64,000 bases of DNA from Parahaliea mediterranea (GTDB lineage Bacteria; Pseudomonadota; Gammaproteobacteria; Pseudomonadales; Halieaceae): assembly GCF_017255185.1 (NCBI RefSeq), contig NZ_JAFKCZ010000004.1, positions 124,001 through 188,000 on the forward strand, read 5' to 3'. The translations under genes and the position numbers were made by a program. This document shows, piece by piece, positions 50,730 through 59,064 of this stretch (position 1 is its first letter; every line of letters starts with the position of its first letter). The notes below the pieces were generated by a model, which made no database searches, had not been told where the DNA came from, and was given only the letters and a program-made list of their open reading frames with translations.

Positions 50730-50833
50730 GTCGGCGCTTAGAAATCGCCTTTTGAACGGCCGCGGCGTGATTGTGCTGGTGGGCACCGTTGATCACCATG
50801 CCTACTCCCATTGCCGAAAAGCGTGTCCTCGTG

Positions 50834-52087
50834 TTATTTCAGCGCCTGCCAACCAGGTATGGTTTTGGTGAATTCTTCCTGAAAAGCCGGACGGTTGATG
50901 TTGTCCTGTTTGACTTTAAGTGCGAAGTCCCGCCAGCGAGGCGGATCACGCAACACATCAACCAACACATGATAGGCTTTTTTCATTATCTGTGCCTTGC
51001 GGATGTATTCCTTGCGTGGGGCATTGGTCTTGAGGTTGCCCAGTCCTGATATATAGTATTTGAGAATCGCTTCGGGAAACCTGCCTTCGAGGCGTCTGGC
51101 GGTCTGCAGTTCATAGTCGCTGTCCCAGGCGTAGACGGGATAGCGGCTCCGGGTTAGCACGGCCACCGCTTCCTCGTACTCTTTGCGGTGCATGCGGATA
51201 CGGAGTTGCTCCGTGTCCCAGGCGTTCTCCAACTGCGCAAGGATTTTCTCTTCGTAACTTTTCCACTCGCCGGTAGTGCACAGTTTCTTAAATGCCTTGT
51301 ACTTGTCGCAGGTCAGATGATCGACCGCCTGATCGAACTGCAGTTCCAGGTAGCGTTCGCGATTGCCGGCGGATTTGGCGTGCTTGGCAACGAACTGACG
51401 CAAGTCATCCATGCGGCCACTTCCCTGGCGCAGCCCTTCTTCCGCGACTTCCATGGCCTTTTGCTTTTCACCGGCCTTCCAGTGGAAGTCCGCCAGGTCG
51501 TGATAGTCGGCGCCGGTGGCCAGTTTACGCTGGCGGAGCTCGAGATATTTATCCTGATCGCCGAGTTGGCGATAAATGCGCCGAGCATGGTCGAGTCGCC
51601 AGTCCCCGCCCATGGACTCGAAGGCTTCTGCCAGTGCCCGCCAATCGTCGTCGCTGTAACAGGCGTCATAGGCCACATCGTAGAGATCGTCGTCAAGGCC
51701 GGCATTACCGCTTTTGATATAGGGCAGGGCATTGTCGAGAAGTTTTTGCCTGTAGCCTGCATCGATTTGTTTCCGGGAAAGCACCTGCGCAATGTCATGC
51801 AGCAGACTGGAAACACGGAAGTCTGCGCCATAGTCGCCACCGCCGTAGGCATCCAGTTCTTCCAGATCTGGCGCGAGTTCGCTCCACAGGGCCAGCAGTT
51901 TTTCACCCTCGGACTGCTTCTTTTGGCTGGGTGACAGGGTGGTGTGCCGGTTCAGGTAGTCGAGGCATTCATGCCGGACTGCGGGGCGTGTGCTGGCCAC
52001 GCGGACGACCAGGTCAACCAGCTTTGCTTTCGGTGCGGCTTCAAGCAAGGCAGCCAAAGGGTCATCCTGTTTGCGTTTTTTCGCCAT
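50834..52087 (-). CDS. Uncharacterised helical-repeat protein (island gene)
   Basis: 417 residues, no signal peptide, highly charged. Repeating helical pairs resemble TPR/HEAT units: WRALAEAFESMGGDWRLDHARRIYRQLGDQDKYLELRQRKL, DYHDLADFHWKAGEKQKAMEVAEEGLRQG, RMHRKEYEEAVAVLTRSRYPVY. The sequence recalls the C-terminal region of SWIM zinc-finger proteins of unknown function, but no CxC-x-CxH SWIM motif is present, so this is a stand-alone version. Last gene of the island's minus-strand run. Function unknown. Confidence 0.65.
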   Translation of the reverse strand: MAKKRKQDDPLAALLEAAPKAKLVDLVVRVASTRPAVRHECLDYLNRHTTLSPSQKKQSEGEKLLALWSELAPDLEELDAYGGGDYGADFRVSSLLHDIAQVLSRKQIDAGYRQKLLDNALPYIKSGNAGLDDDLYDVAYDACYSDDDWRALAEAFESMGGDWRLDHARRIYRQLGDQDKYLELRQRKLATGADYHDLADFHWKAGEKQKAMEVAEEGLRQGSGRMDDLRQFVAKHAKSAGNRERYLELQFDQAVDHLTCDKYKAFKKLCTTGEWKSYEEKILAQLENAWDTEQLRIRMHRKEYEEAVAVLTRSRYPVYAWDSDYELQTARRLEGRFPEAILKYYISGLGNLKTNAPRKEYIRKAQIMKKAYHVLVDVLRDPPRWRDFALKVKQDNINRPAFQEEFTKTIPGWQALK

Positions 52088-52093
52088 GAAGTT

Positions 52094-53109
52094 TTACTTT
52101 GGGAGTTGAAATTGAACGATCCGGCCCAGCAGTGGTAAGGACTTTACCCGGTACTCGCGACACAGGAGTTCGTCGGAGACTTTTTCTACTTCAGCAAGCC
52201 CGAGAAACCCTGTGAAATCTACCAGTGCGCGCCAGGTATAGCAGCGGCGCAGTTCCTCTTCGGGAGAAAATATCGGGCTTGGTGGGATGTCATCCAAAAC
52301 TATCGGGAATGCCTGCAAAAATGCCTCCTCATAAAATGTATGTGGTCGTGAGGTATTTCCGTAGCGAGTTAGCAGGTACAGAGTGAATACAAACGACTGC
52401 TGGATAAAGGGTAACTCCACATGGCCGTCCCGGTAGGCCCAATTGAACTGTTCGACATAGGCTCTGAACAGTCTGGGATACACCGCTGCCAGGCCGCCCT
52501 CGGCCAGTAGCTGGCGGCAATCCCGGCTGAGAATAAACTTCCCTTTGTATTTGCGGATCAGGCCCGATAGTTCGGCCATCAGGCGTGTGATATGCAGGTC
52601 GTAGAAGTCGTCCTCGCGATTGATATTGCCAAAACGGGTGCGTTCCTGGTAGGCATCCTCCCCCCAGTAGACCTGAGCGGCCTCGCGGCAGAAGTTGCGC
52701 GGCAGGTTGCCCTTGGCGGTCGGTTTCAAGCCCTGCTCGCCAATGGCATCCGTCAATAAGCCGAACAGCCGCAGAATCGGCGCGGTCGGTTGTGCATCGG
52801 GTAATTCCGGGAAGCGTACCAGCTCTTGAACGGCTGGTTCAGTAATCGATGCATTTGCTCGGGTGACAGGCCGTAGAATTCATCTCGCGGTCGCTGATTT
52901 TGCGTTTGGGCATGTCGAGTGACAAATGCCTGGGCTTCTTCCAGCGACTCGAATTGCTGGCCTTTAAGGGCATTGCGCAAAGTCTCAGACGCGCTGGTTG
53001 CCCCGTGAGTGGATGCCGCGCCGTTACCCTTACCCAGGCAGCAGTGCTTGAATTTCTTTCCACTGCCGCAGGGGCAGGGGTTATTGCGATCGAAGGCCGG
53101 TGTTTTCAT
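52094..53109 (-). pseudogene. SEC-C motif protein, frameshifted
   Basis: Two reading frames join into one plausible protein. The 5' part (from 53109) has the zinc-binding SEC-C motif [17 protein letters not shown] (Cys12, Cys14, Cys23, Cys24), then [14 protein letters not shown]. Just after TTCAA near 52825 the frame breaks: the following -1 frame reads [16 protein letters not shown], then [16 protein letters not shown], and continues for 220 more residues to 52094, while the original frame runs into a short unrelated tail. A one-base deletion (or sequencing error) explains this. The C-terminal region (FCREAAQVYWGEDAYQERTRFGNINRED and on) is not recognised. The gene overlaps the ATPase gene by 29 bp, as in a coupled operon. 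Confidence 0.7.
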
Positions 53110-54280
53110 CTACAATCTGCTCAGCGTTGATTTCAAGCCACGGAAGAACAGTGACATTGGAGCGTATCTGCCGGGTGTCACCGCCATAAACCAGCCACGC
53201 CTTTCCGGCAGTTTCACCTGCCAGCTTTTGCCAGAACTCCAGCCCCTTGAAGTAATCTTTGTTGATGGTTTGCCCGGATTTGATTTCCAGCGGTGACAGA
53301 TGGGTTCCATGGTCAATCAGCAGGTCCACCTCATGCCCCGAACGATCACGCCAGAAGTAAAGGTTTGAGATTTCACCCGAGTTGTAACGGGCTTTCAGCA
53401 ATTCGCTGATAACCCAGGTTTCGAATAAGGCGCCTCGATGAACATGGGCGGTCAGTTGTTCGCTGTTTTGAATGCCGAGCAACCAGGTAGCAAGGCCGGT
53501 ATCCAGGAAATAGAGCTTGGGTGTTTTGACCAGACGCTTACTGAAATTCTGGTGGTGCGGCGGCAGCAGATGCACGATGTAACTGGCTTCCAACACGGAT
53601 ATCCAGGCCTTGGCCGTGTTATGTGTAATACCAGCGTCATTTGCGAGTGAGGAAAGGTTCAGGAGTTGACCGGTCCGGCCCGCGCACAATTTCAGGAAGC
53701 GTTGAAATGTGCCCAGATCCTGTACCTTGATCAATTGCCGGACGTCGCGTTCGAGATAAGTGCGCACATAGTTACCCTGCCACGGGTGTGGTTCGAGTCC
53801 GCGGTCGAAGATGGGGGGGTACGCTCCATCAAAGAGTATCTTGTCGAGGTTCCTGCCGATTTTTCCTGAACGTTCTAATTCGCCGTAGGTCATGGGTAGC
53901 AGTGTTAACAATGCGGCTCTGCCGGCCAGACTCTGCGTGATGCCAGACAACAGGCCAAACTGCTGGGATCCCGTCAGGATAAATTCTCCGGGTTGTTGCC
54001 GTTCATCGACGCATGTTTGGAGATAAGAAAACAGGGCAGGGCAGCGTTGCGCCTCGTCCAGGATGGCGCCCCCACTGAATTGGTTCAAAAAACCACGCGG
54101 GTCCGTTTCAGCAAATTCCCTTTGGTCGAGATCTTCAAGCGATACATAATGGTGATCGGGAAAGGCATGTTTCACCAAGGTGGACTTGCCCGACTGGCGA
54201 GGGCCGGTGACCACAACCACTGGATAGCCGCTGGCGAAGTGTTGAAGCCTCGATTCTGCGTTTCGGGGGATGTAGGTCAT
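53081..54280 (-). CDS. AAA ATPase with DUF4143 (AAA_14 family)
   Basis: 399 residues. Walker [13 protein letters not shown] (near 25-35), Walker [11 protein letters not shown], sensor [11 protein letters not shown], then [13 protein letters not shown] and an HTH-like region [25 protein letters not shown]-terminal DUF4143 nuclease-like domain: [31 protein letters not shown] (the D...E-x-K pattern of the PD-(D/E)XK fold). Widespread family, role unknown; sometimes in mobile or defence contexts. Starts the island's minus-strand run, with a perfect inverted repeat 44-76 bp upstream. Confidence 0.85.
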   Translation of the reverse strand: MTYIPRNAESRLQHFASGYPVVVVTGPRQSGKSTLVKHAFPDHHYVSLEDLDQREFAETDPRGFLNQFSGGAILDEAQRCPALFSYLQTCVDERQQPGEFILTGSQQFGLLSGITQSLAGRAALLTLLPMTYGELERSGKIGRNLDKILFDGAYPPIFDRGLEPHPWQGNYVRTYLERDVRQLIKVQDLGTFQRFLKLCAGRTGQLLNLSSLANDAGITHNTAKAWISVLEASYIVHLLPPHHQNFSKRLVKTPKLYFLDTGLATWLLGIQNSEQLTAHVHRGALFETWVISELLKARYNSGEISNLYFWRDRSGHEVDLLIDHGTHLSPLEIKSGQTINKDYFKGLEFWQKLAGETAGKAWLVYGGDTRQIRSNVTVLPWLEINAEQIVDENTGLRSQ

Positions 54281-54323
54281 GGTGGCTTCTGATTGCTTTA
54301 CATGCCTGAATTATGCGAGATAG

Positions 54324-54356
54324 TGGCTAATTGTCAATGTTATTACCAATTAGCCA
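54324..54356. promoter_or_regulatory. Perfect 10-bp inverted repeat upstream of the AAA ATPase gene
   Basis: TGGCTAATTG (54324-54333) and CAATTAGCCA (54347-54356) with a 13-base spacer. In an AT-rich promoter region of the island; a candidate operator. The rest of 54281-54576 has only a 27-codon frame (54358-54441) that I do not call a gene. Confidence 0.5.
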
Positions 54357-54502
54357 TATGTGGGCGCTTGGCGCGGTGATCCACTATCTGCAGGAGCAGG
54401 AGGGGATGCACTTAGAAGTCAAAGCTTGGAAGGTTGCCTAAGGTGCTGTGTATCAGAGTTCGATCGGCAATTTTTTCGAGCATTTTGAAGGATTTTCTGA
54501 GC

Positions 54503-54522
54503 ATGGTATTTTTCATGGTATT
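54503..54522. repeat. Right-end copy of ATGGTATTTTTCATGGTATT
   Basis: Identical to 50641-50660 and in the same orientation; 55 bp inside the right guaA junction. Confidence 0.65.
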
Positions 54523-54576
54523 GCCGTTTAGCAGGAAAATAAGCTATTGAATTTCAAAGATAAAAAAGGCTTATTT

Positions 54577-54594
54577 ACAATCGAGTGGGAATAG
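54577..54594 (+). other. attR-like junction: displaced guaA 3' end
   Basis: ACAATCGAGTGGGAATAG reads T-I-E-W-E-stop, as at the end of guaA. It is followed at once by GCTCCC/GGGAGC (54594-54614), a hairpin that may be the original guaA terminator. Confidence 0.75.
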
Positions 54595-54752
54595 CTCCCG
54601 GCGTTTGAGGGAGCAGGGCGAACGCCGGTTGTCCCTACCGAAGCAGGGAGGCCCTCCAGGGTTTGGCAGGGGCGAGCGACTGCTCGTCCAGTCCTCTCTC
54701 CATACGGCTATCTAAGATTGGATCAAAATGTTCTAAGAGCGCTGTCTTGCTA

Positions 54753-54774
54753 ACTAACCTACTAGTAGGTTAGT
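54753..54774. promoter_or_regulatory. 22-bp perfect palindrome operator before the TetR gene
   Basis: ACTAACCTACT (54753-54763) is perfectly inverted at 54764-54774, ending nine bases before the TetR start codon. The core CCTACTAGTAGG recurs upstream of the Old Yellow Enzyme gene. Confidence 0.8.
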
Positions 54775-54783
54775 ATTTTCGCC

Positions 54784-55362
54784 ATGCAAGCACGCCCCAA
54801 AAACCGCAAGCAGCAAATCGTCGATCTGGCGTTGGAATTACTGCAAACCCACGGGTTCGAGAATTTCAGCTATCGGGATCTGGCGGGGCAGCTGGGGATC
54901 ACCAAGGCCAGTATCCATCACCATTTCCCGAAGAAGGCGGATCTGGGCGTGGCGCTGTGCCAGGCGATCCAGGAGTGGCATGAACGTGAGTTTGCCCGTA
55001 CTCGCAGTTTCTCCGGCAGCGCCCAGGAGAAGCTGGATTTGTATGTGCGGGGGACGCTGAAGTTCGCCTGCGGTGATACCAAGATCTGCCCGCTGAGCAG
55101 TTTGCAGGCGGATATTGCATCACTGCCGGAAGCGATGCGCCCGGCGCTGAAGCGCCTGGACGATCACGAGCTGGATTTCATCGCCGAGTTGTTGGATGCG
55201 GGCCGGGAGAGCGGGGAGTTCAAGTTCTCCGGTTCGGCGCGCGATCAGGCGATTCTGTTTGTGCTGACTTGCAAGGGCGCCTTGCAGTATTCCCGTGTGC
55301 ACGGCAGTGAAGTCTTCGATGCCGCCATGGCACAAATGAAGGCCCAGCTTCTGGGGCAATAA
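54784..55362 (+). CDS. TetR family regulator, NemR/AcuR-like
   Basis: 192 residues. HTH NFSYRDLAGQLGITKASIHHHFPKKADLGVAL (about 27-58) and an all-helical C-terminal domain with Cys96 and Cys102 (FACGDTKICPLSSLQADI), a position comparable to the electrophile-sensing Cys of NemR. Probably represses itself and the neighbouring Old Yellow Enzyme gene through the shared palindrome, released by reactive electrophiles. The sensing role is inference. Confidence 0.85.
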   Translation: MQARPKNRKQQIVDLALELLQTHGFENFSYRDLAGQLGITKASIHHHFPKKADLGVALCQAIQEWHEREFARTRSFSGSAQEKLDLYVRGTLKFACGDTKICPLSSLQADIASLPEAMRPALKRLDDHELDFIAELLDAGRESGEFKFSGSARDQAILFVLTCKGALQYSRVHGSEVFDAAMAQMKAQLLGQ

Positions 55363-55423
55363 ATTTCGCGTTCATTTCGATCCGTCGGGTATCCGGCGGA
55401 TCAAAAACACGCTTTGTTAACCA

Positions 55424-55441
55424 TCCTACTAGTAGGTTAGT
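55424..55441. promoter_or_regulatory. Second CCTACTAGTAGG operator, before the Old Yellow Enzyme gene
   Basis: The CCTACTAGTAGG core extended by TTAGT on the right matches the TetR operator at 54753-54774; the left outer arm is degenerate (CAT instead of TAA). It lies about 30 bases upstream of the start codon. Confidence 0.75.
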
Positions 55442-55470
55442 GGGCGGTGATTGATCAAGGAGATGTATTG

Positions 55471-56586
55471 ATGAGTAACGTCAGCAGTCTGTTCCAGCCT
55501 TTTACGCTGGGTAATCTGGAGCTGTCCAACCGGGTGGTGATGGCGCCCATGACGCGTTCCATGTCGCCGGGGAATGTGCCGGGTGACGAGGTGGTGGAAT
55601 ACTACCGCCGCCGCGCCGCGGGTGGTGTCGGCCTGATTATCACCGAGGGGACCTGCGTGGGCCACAAGGCGGCCTCCGGCTACCCCGATGTGCCATTGAT
55701 TGCCGGTGAAGACGCGTTGGCGGGCTGGAAAAAGGTGGTCGACGCGGTCCATGCCGAGGGCGGCAAGATTGCTCCGCAGTTGTGGCACGTGGGTGCGATT
55801 CGCCGTCCGGGGGTGGAGCCGGGTGGTGATGCACCGGGCTACGGCCCCTCGGGCATGGCGGTGCCGAACAAGGTGACCGGCCACGCGATGACCAAGGCGG
55901 ATATTGACGAGGTGGTCGCGGCGTTTGCGCAGGCCGCCAGGGATGCCAAAGCCATCGGCTTTGACGCGGTGGAAATTCACGGCGCGCACGGCTATTTGCT
56001 GGACCAGTTTTTCTGGGAGGGCACCAACCAGCGTGACGACGAATACGGCGGCGATCTGGCGCAGCGCTCCCGCTTTGCCATCGAAATCATTGCCGCCATA
56101 CGTGAAGCGGTGGGGCCGGATTTCCCGGTTATTCTGCGCTGGTCCCAGTGGAAGCAGCAGGATTATACCGCTCGCCTGGTAGACACGCCGGAAGCCCTGG
56201 AGGGTTTCCTGAAGCCGCTGGTCGATGCCGGCGTGGATATCTTCCACTGTTCCACACGCCGTTTTTGGGAGCCGGAGTTCGAAGGCAGTGATCTGAACCT
56301 GGCCGGCTGGACCCGCAAGCTCACGGGCAAGCCCTGTATCACCGTCGGCAGTGTGGGCTTGAATGCGGAGTTCCTGCCGGAACCGGGTTCCGGTTCGGCG
56401 GACTTCCAGGCGGCGGAGCCGGCCAGTCTCGACAACCTGCTGCAACGACTGGATCGCAAGGAGTTTGACCTGGTTGCGGTTGGCCGTGCCTTGATCGCCA
56501 ATCCCGATTGGTCCAACCAGGTTCGCGATGGGCAGCTGTCGGCGCTGAAAGCGTATGACAAGTCCTGTTTGGCGTCATTGGTGTAA
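55471..56586 (+). CDS. Old Yellow Enzyme family alkene/N-ethylmaleimide reductase
   Basis: 371 residues from ATG 55471 (GGAG eight bases upstream); an in-frame GTG at 55447 is rejected. FMN-dependent TIM barrel: LFQPFTLGNLELSNRVVMAPMTRS, GLIITEGTCV, QLWHVG, FDAVEIHGAHGYLLDQFFWEGTNQRDDEYGG (His-Ala-His pair), and VGRALIANPDW. Reduces activated alkenes or nitro groups with NAD(P)H. With the linked TetR gene it forms an electrophile-detoxification pair. Confidence 0.92.
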   Translation: MSNVSSLFQPFTLGNLELSNRVVMAPMTRSMSPGNVPGDEVVEYYRRRAAGGVGLIITEGTCVGHKAASGYPDVPLIAGEDALAGWKKVVDAVHAEGGKIAPQLWHVGAIRRPGVEPGGDAPGYGPSGMAVPNKVTGHAMTKADIDEVVAAFAQAARDAKAIGFDAVEIHGAHGYLLDQFFWEGTNQRDDEYGGDLAQRSRFAIEIIAAIREAVGPDFPVILRWSQWKQQDYTARLVDTPEALEGFLKPLVDAGVDIFHCSTRRFWEPEFEGSDLNLAGWTRKLTGKPCITVGSVGLNAEFLPEPGSGSADFQAAEPASLDNLLQRLDRKEFDLVAVGRALIANPDWSNQVRDGQLSALKAYDKSCLASLV

Positions 56587-56702
56587 CCCGGGAGTTGCCG
56601 AAAAAGCAGCCGTTGGGTACGCCGCGTGCCCAACGGGCTGCTGAATCAACGAGGTTGCCGGCGTGCCGCGGTACGGCTGTCAGTGCTAGCCAGCGCAAGG
56701 TC

Positions 56703-57407
56703 CTATCCGCCAGGTGCGGGGGTCCTGGCCCACCCGAGAATCTGCGCCTCCAGCCGCTCCAGCACCAGGGCCTTGCCGTCTTTGCCGGCTGCCTGCCACT
56801 GCATCACCTGCATGGAAACAGAGTGCCCGGGCGCGAACGCGGAAATGCCGGAAATCATCATGATCGCATCCACCCGGTCGGCGGGTTCGACCTCCGCCCG
56901 TCCTTTCACGATCGCAATCAGGGCGGCCGCCAGCTCGATCCCCGGCGCCCACAGGTTGCGGTAGAGCATCTGGTACGCAAGCCCCGGCTCGCGCATCTCG
57001 CGGCCGACGAAGCCCGCCGCCTCGGAGACTTCTTCGGAGAGGATCATCACCTCCGCCAGCGCCGATAGCAGTTCCTGCAACTGGCGCGCCGCCCCCTTGC
57101 GATCCAGCCCGGCGCCTATCGCTTCCAGCGCGCGCAGCGATACCTGCTCCAGAGGGCCTTTGAAATTGTCGAGTATTTCCTGGGCGCAGGCCTGGTAGAG
57201 GCCGTCCTTGCCGCCGAAGTAATAGTTGATTGCCGGTTGGTTAACGCCGGCGGCATCGGCGATCTGGCGGGTGGTCGCCGCGCTGTACCCGGCCCGGCCG
57301 AATGCCACGATGGCGGCGCGCAGGATCGCCTTGCGCGTGTCCGCGCTCTTGGAATAGCCGGTGTTCGACTGCCGGTACACCTGCCGGGTATTCGCTTTTG
57401 TGGCCAT
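56703..57407 (-). CDS. TetR/AcrR family regulator (CecR/DUF1956-like)
   Basis: 234 residues. Flexible N-terminus, then ADTRKAILRAAIVAFGRAGYSAATTRQIADAAGVNQPAINYYFGGKDGLYQAC (TetR HTH, about 22-70). The C-terminal domain (REMREPGLAYQMLYRNLWAP) resembles the CecR/DUF1956 ligand domain. Lies 13 bp after the oxygenase gene on the same strand, probably its repressor. Confidence 0.83.
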   Translation of the reverse strand: MATKANTRQVYRQSNTGYSKSADTRKAILRAAIVAFGRAGYSAATTRQIADAAGVNQPAINYYFGGKDGLYQACAQEILDNFKGPLEQVSLRALEAIGAGLDRKGAARQLQELLSALAEVMILSEEVSEAAGFVGREMREPGLAYQMLYRNLWAPGIELAAALIAIVKGRAEVEPADRVDAIMMISGISAFAPGHSVSMQVMQWQAAGKDGKALVLERLEAQILGWARTPAPGG

Positions 57408-57420
57408 GAAGCCTGCCTTC

Positions 57421-58755
57421 CTATGTTTCGTCGGTAGTCGCCAGTTTGTACTGTGTGGCGTCGGTGATGAAATCGGCGTGGCCGTAAGTGTCCAGTAGCG
57501 AGGCGACCCGCTTTACCAGGTGTCGGTCAACCCGCGTACGCAGACCGGGGATGCGCATGCCGAGTTTATAGAGCTTGGCGCTGCCGGTGACCACGATTAG
57601 CGTCAATACGGAAGCGAGTTTGTCTTGCAGGCTGTACTGGATTCCGATCGTCCTGGCGTCGCCTGCCTTGCCTTCGCAGAAGCTGTGGATGAAAAAAAAC
57701 TTGGAGAACCCGCGCTCCATCCAGCGGTGCAGCCGGCCGCGCAGGGAGGGGTCGGTAAACAGCTCCGCGTCCATCGTGCCCCGCACCAGTTCGCCGCAGA
57801 CCTGGTCGTCGTATTCTTCCTTCAGGGACAGCCTCCGCGCCGTCATCAGGTCGACAATTTCCTGCGGCGTCTCCCCGAGCAACTCCCGCGGCAGGCCCAG
57901 CAAGTAGCAGCGGTAGCGGGAGAGCTCCACCCGCGCCCGCTCGCCGGGCGTGAATTGGGTGCGCCCCTTTGCCAGTATCTCGAAGGACAGCAGGAAGATG
58001 CCGATTAGCCCCGCGGGCATCTGGTCCACCTGGGGTATGGGGATGCCGTAGGTGGCGACATCCCACCTGCCCGAACGCATGATATTGAAACGCACCATCG
58101 AATGCATCAGGCGGACCTTGGCGGCCGCCTTGAAACCCTTGCCAAAGCGTTGCAGCGCGCCGGGCATTACCGTGGCGGTGAAAAAACTGGCGGTTTCGAA
58201 CACGCGCCTGGCGGATTTCGCATCCGAGAGGGTGCCCGTCATTGTCATCGGCAATGCGGTGTACTTGTTCATAAAGGTGGCGATGAACGCCCCCCTTATC
58301 GCGAAGGGAGAGAGGGTGGCGATGGGGACCCGCTCCTGCCGGGCGCCTTCCTCCACCATGCCCAGATCGATCCACTCCGGTATTGTCTCCATGGCGCGAA
58401 TGAACGCGACCAGTTCCGGCGGCGCGTCGGGCACGGCCTCCAGGCCATTGTCACAGGCGTCTTCCAGCATGCTCACCAGCGCGCGGAATCCGTACCGGGG
58501 AATCAGGGCGGCATAGGCGTCCGCCACCCTGTCGCCGGTCATCGTGTAGTTGCGGATGTTCTCGACCCGCGCGGGGTCGGACAACGCGCTCCCGGCGTAG
58601 CGTTTGAACCGCGAGGAGCGCTGGCTACCGATGTCCACGTCGCTGACATAACGTTCCGGCAGTATGGAAAAGTCGACATTGCCATAGATCGAGGGAATGT
58701 CGGTTTTCTGCGCCAGAACGGCGTCAGGGTAGAGGGGAGGCTGCAGCTTTGTCAT
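57421..58755 (-). CDS. MpaB/latex-clearing-type oxygenase (DUF2236)
   Basis: 444 residues from ATG 58755; a longer in-frame reading upstream is unlikely. Mostly helical; central RGAFIATFMNKYTALPMTMTGTLSDAKSARRVFETASFF and KVRLMHSMVRFNIM with the conserved His of the heme-b pocket in this family (rubber oxygenases, fungal MpaB), then TPGERARVELSRYRCYLLGLP. A soluble or membrane-associated heme oxygenase of unknown substrate is the likely role. Its promoter holds a 14-bp palindrome that the linked TetR protein could bind. Confidence 0.8.
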   Translation of the reverse strand: MTKLQPPLYPDAVLAQKTDIPSIYGNVDFSILPERYVSDVDIGSQRSSRFKRYAGSALSDPARVENIRNYTMTGDRVADAYAALIPRYGFRALVSMLEDACDNGLEAVPDAPPELVAFIRAMETIPEWIDLGMVEEGARQERVPIATLSPFAIRGAFIATFMNKYTALPMTMTGTLSDAKSARRVFETASFFTATVMPGALQRFGKGFKAAAKVRLMHSMVRFNIMRSGRWDVATYGIPIPQVDQMPAGLIGIFLLSFEILAKGRTQFTPGERARVELSRYRCYLLGLPRELLGETPQEIVDLMTARRLSLKEEYDDQVCGELVRGTMDAELFTDPSLRGRLHRWMERGFSKFFFIHSFCEGKAGDARTIGIQYSLQDKLASVLTLIVVTGSAKLYKLGMRIPGLRTRVDRHLVKRVASLLDTYGHADFITDATQYKLATTDET

Positions 58756-58777
58756 GGGGCGACCGCTCCAATTATTT

Positions 58778-58791
58778 TTATCAATTGATAA
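58778..58791. promoter_or_regulatory. Palindrome upstream of the MpaB-like gene
   Basis: TTATCAATTGATAA is perfectly symmetric and lies about 23 bases upstream of the start codon in an AT-rich patch. Candidate operator for the TetR protein at 56703. The remainder of the 58756-59064 gap shows no convincing gene. Confidence 0.5.
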
Positions 58792-59064
58792 ATATGTATC
58801 GTATGATAATTTCTTTGATGGTGAAAGAGCTCCCGCTATGGAGCGAAGGCAATCGAATAGACGGCTTTCCCGATACCGCCATTTGAAAGGTTCGCCGGAC
58901 GATTCCAGGGCGTGGGAGGAGGCCGCGCGTCGCCAGGTGGCCGCCACGCCGTTGCTGCCGGGATGGTCGTTGCGATGGCACGCACCTGCAGTTCCTCGCG
59001 CCCGGAGCGTGAAAGCCCTCGGAACTGAAAGTGATTCTTGGATCGGGGTTTGCCGGGCTAGGGG

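Larger units (their letters stand above)
50554..54594. mobile_element. Genomic island in guaA, integrase absent
   Basis: About 4.0 kb bounded by two copies of the guaA terminus. It is visibly richer in A+T at both ends than the surrounding chromosome. It carries a minus-strand run of an AAA/DUF4143 ATPase, a frameshifted SEC-C gene and a helical-repeat gene. Both ends hold the 20-bp ATGGTATTTTTCATGGTATT, which looks like paired integrase arm sites. The guaA 3' end is an established target of tyrosine-recombinase islands. No integrase, excisionase or transposase is present, so this is either a decayed island or a non-autonomous passenger. Confidence 0.75.

Noticed and set aside
54358-54441. 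27-codon frame inside the guaA island right end
   Set aside because: No ribosome binding site, no recognisable motif; lies between an operator-like repeat and the junction.
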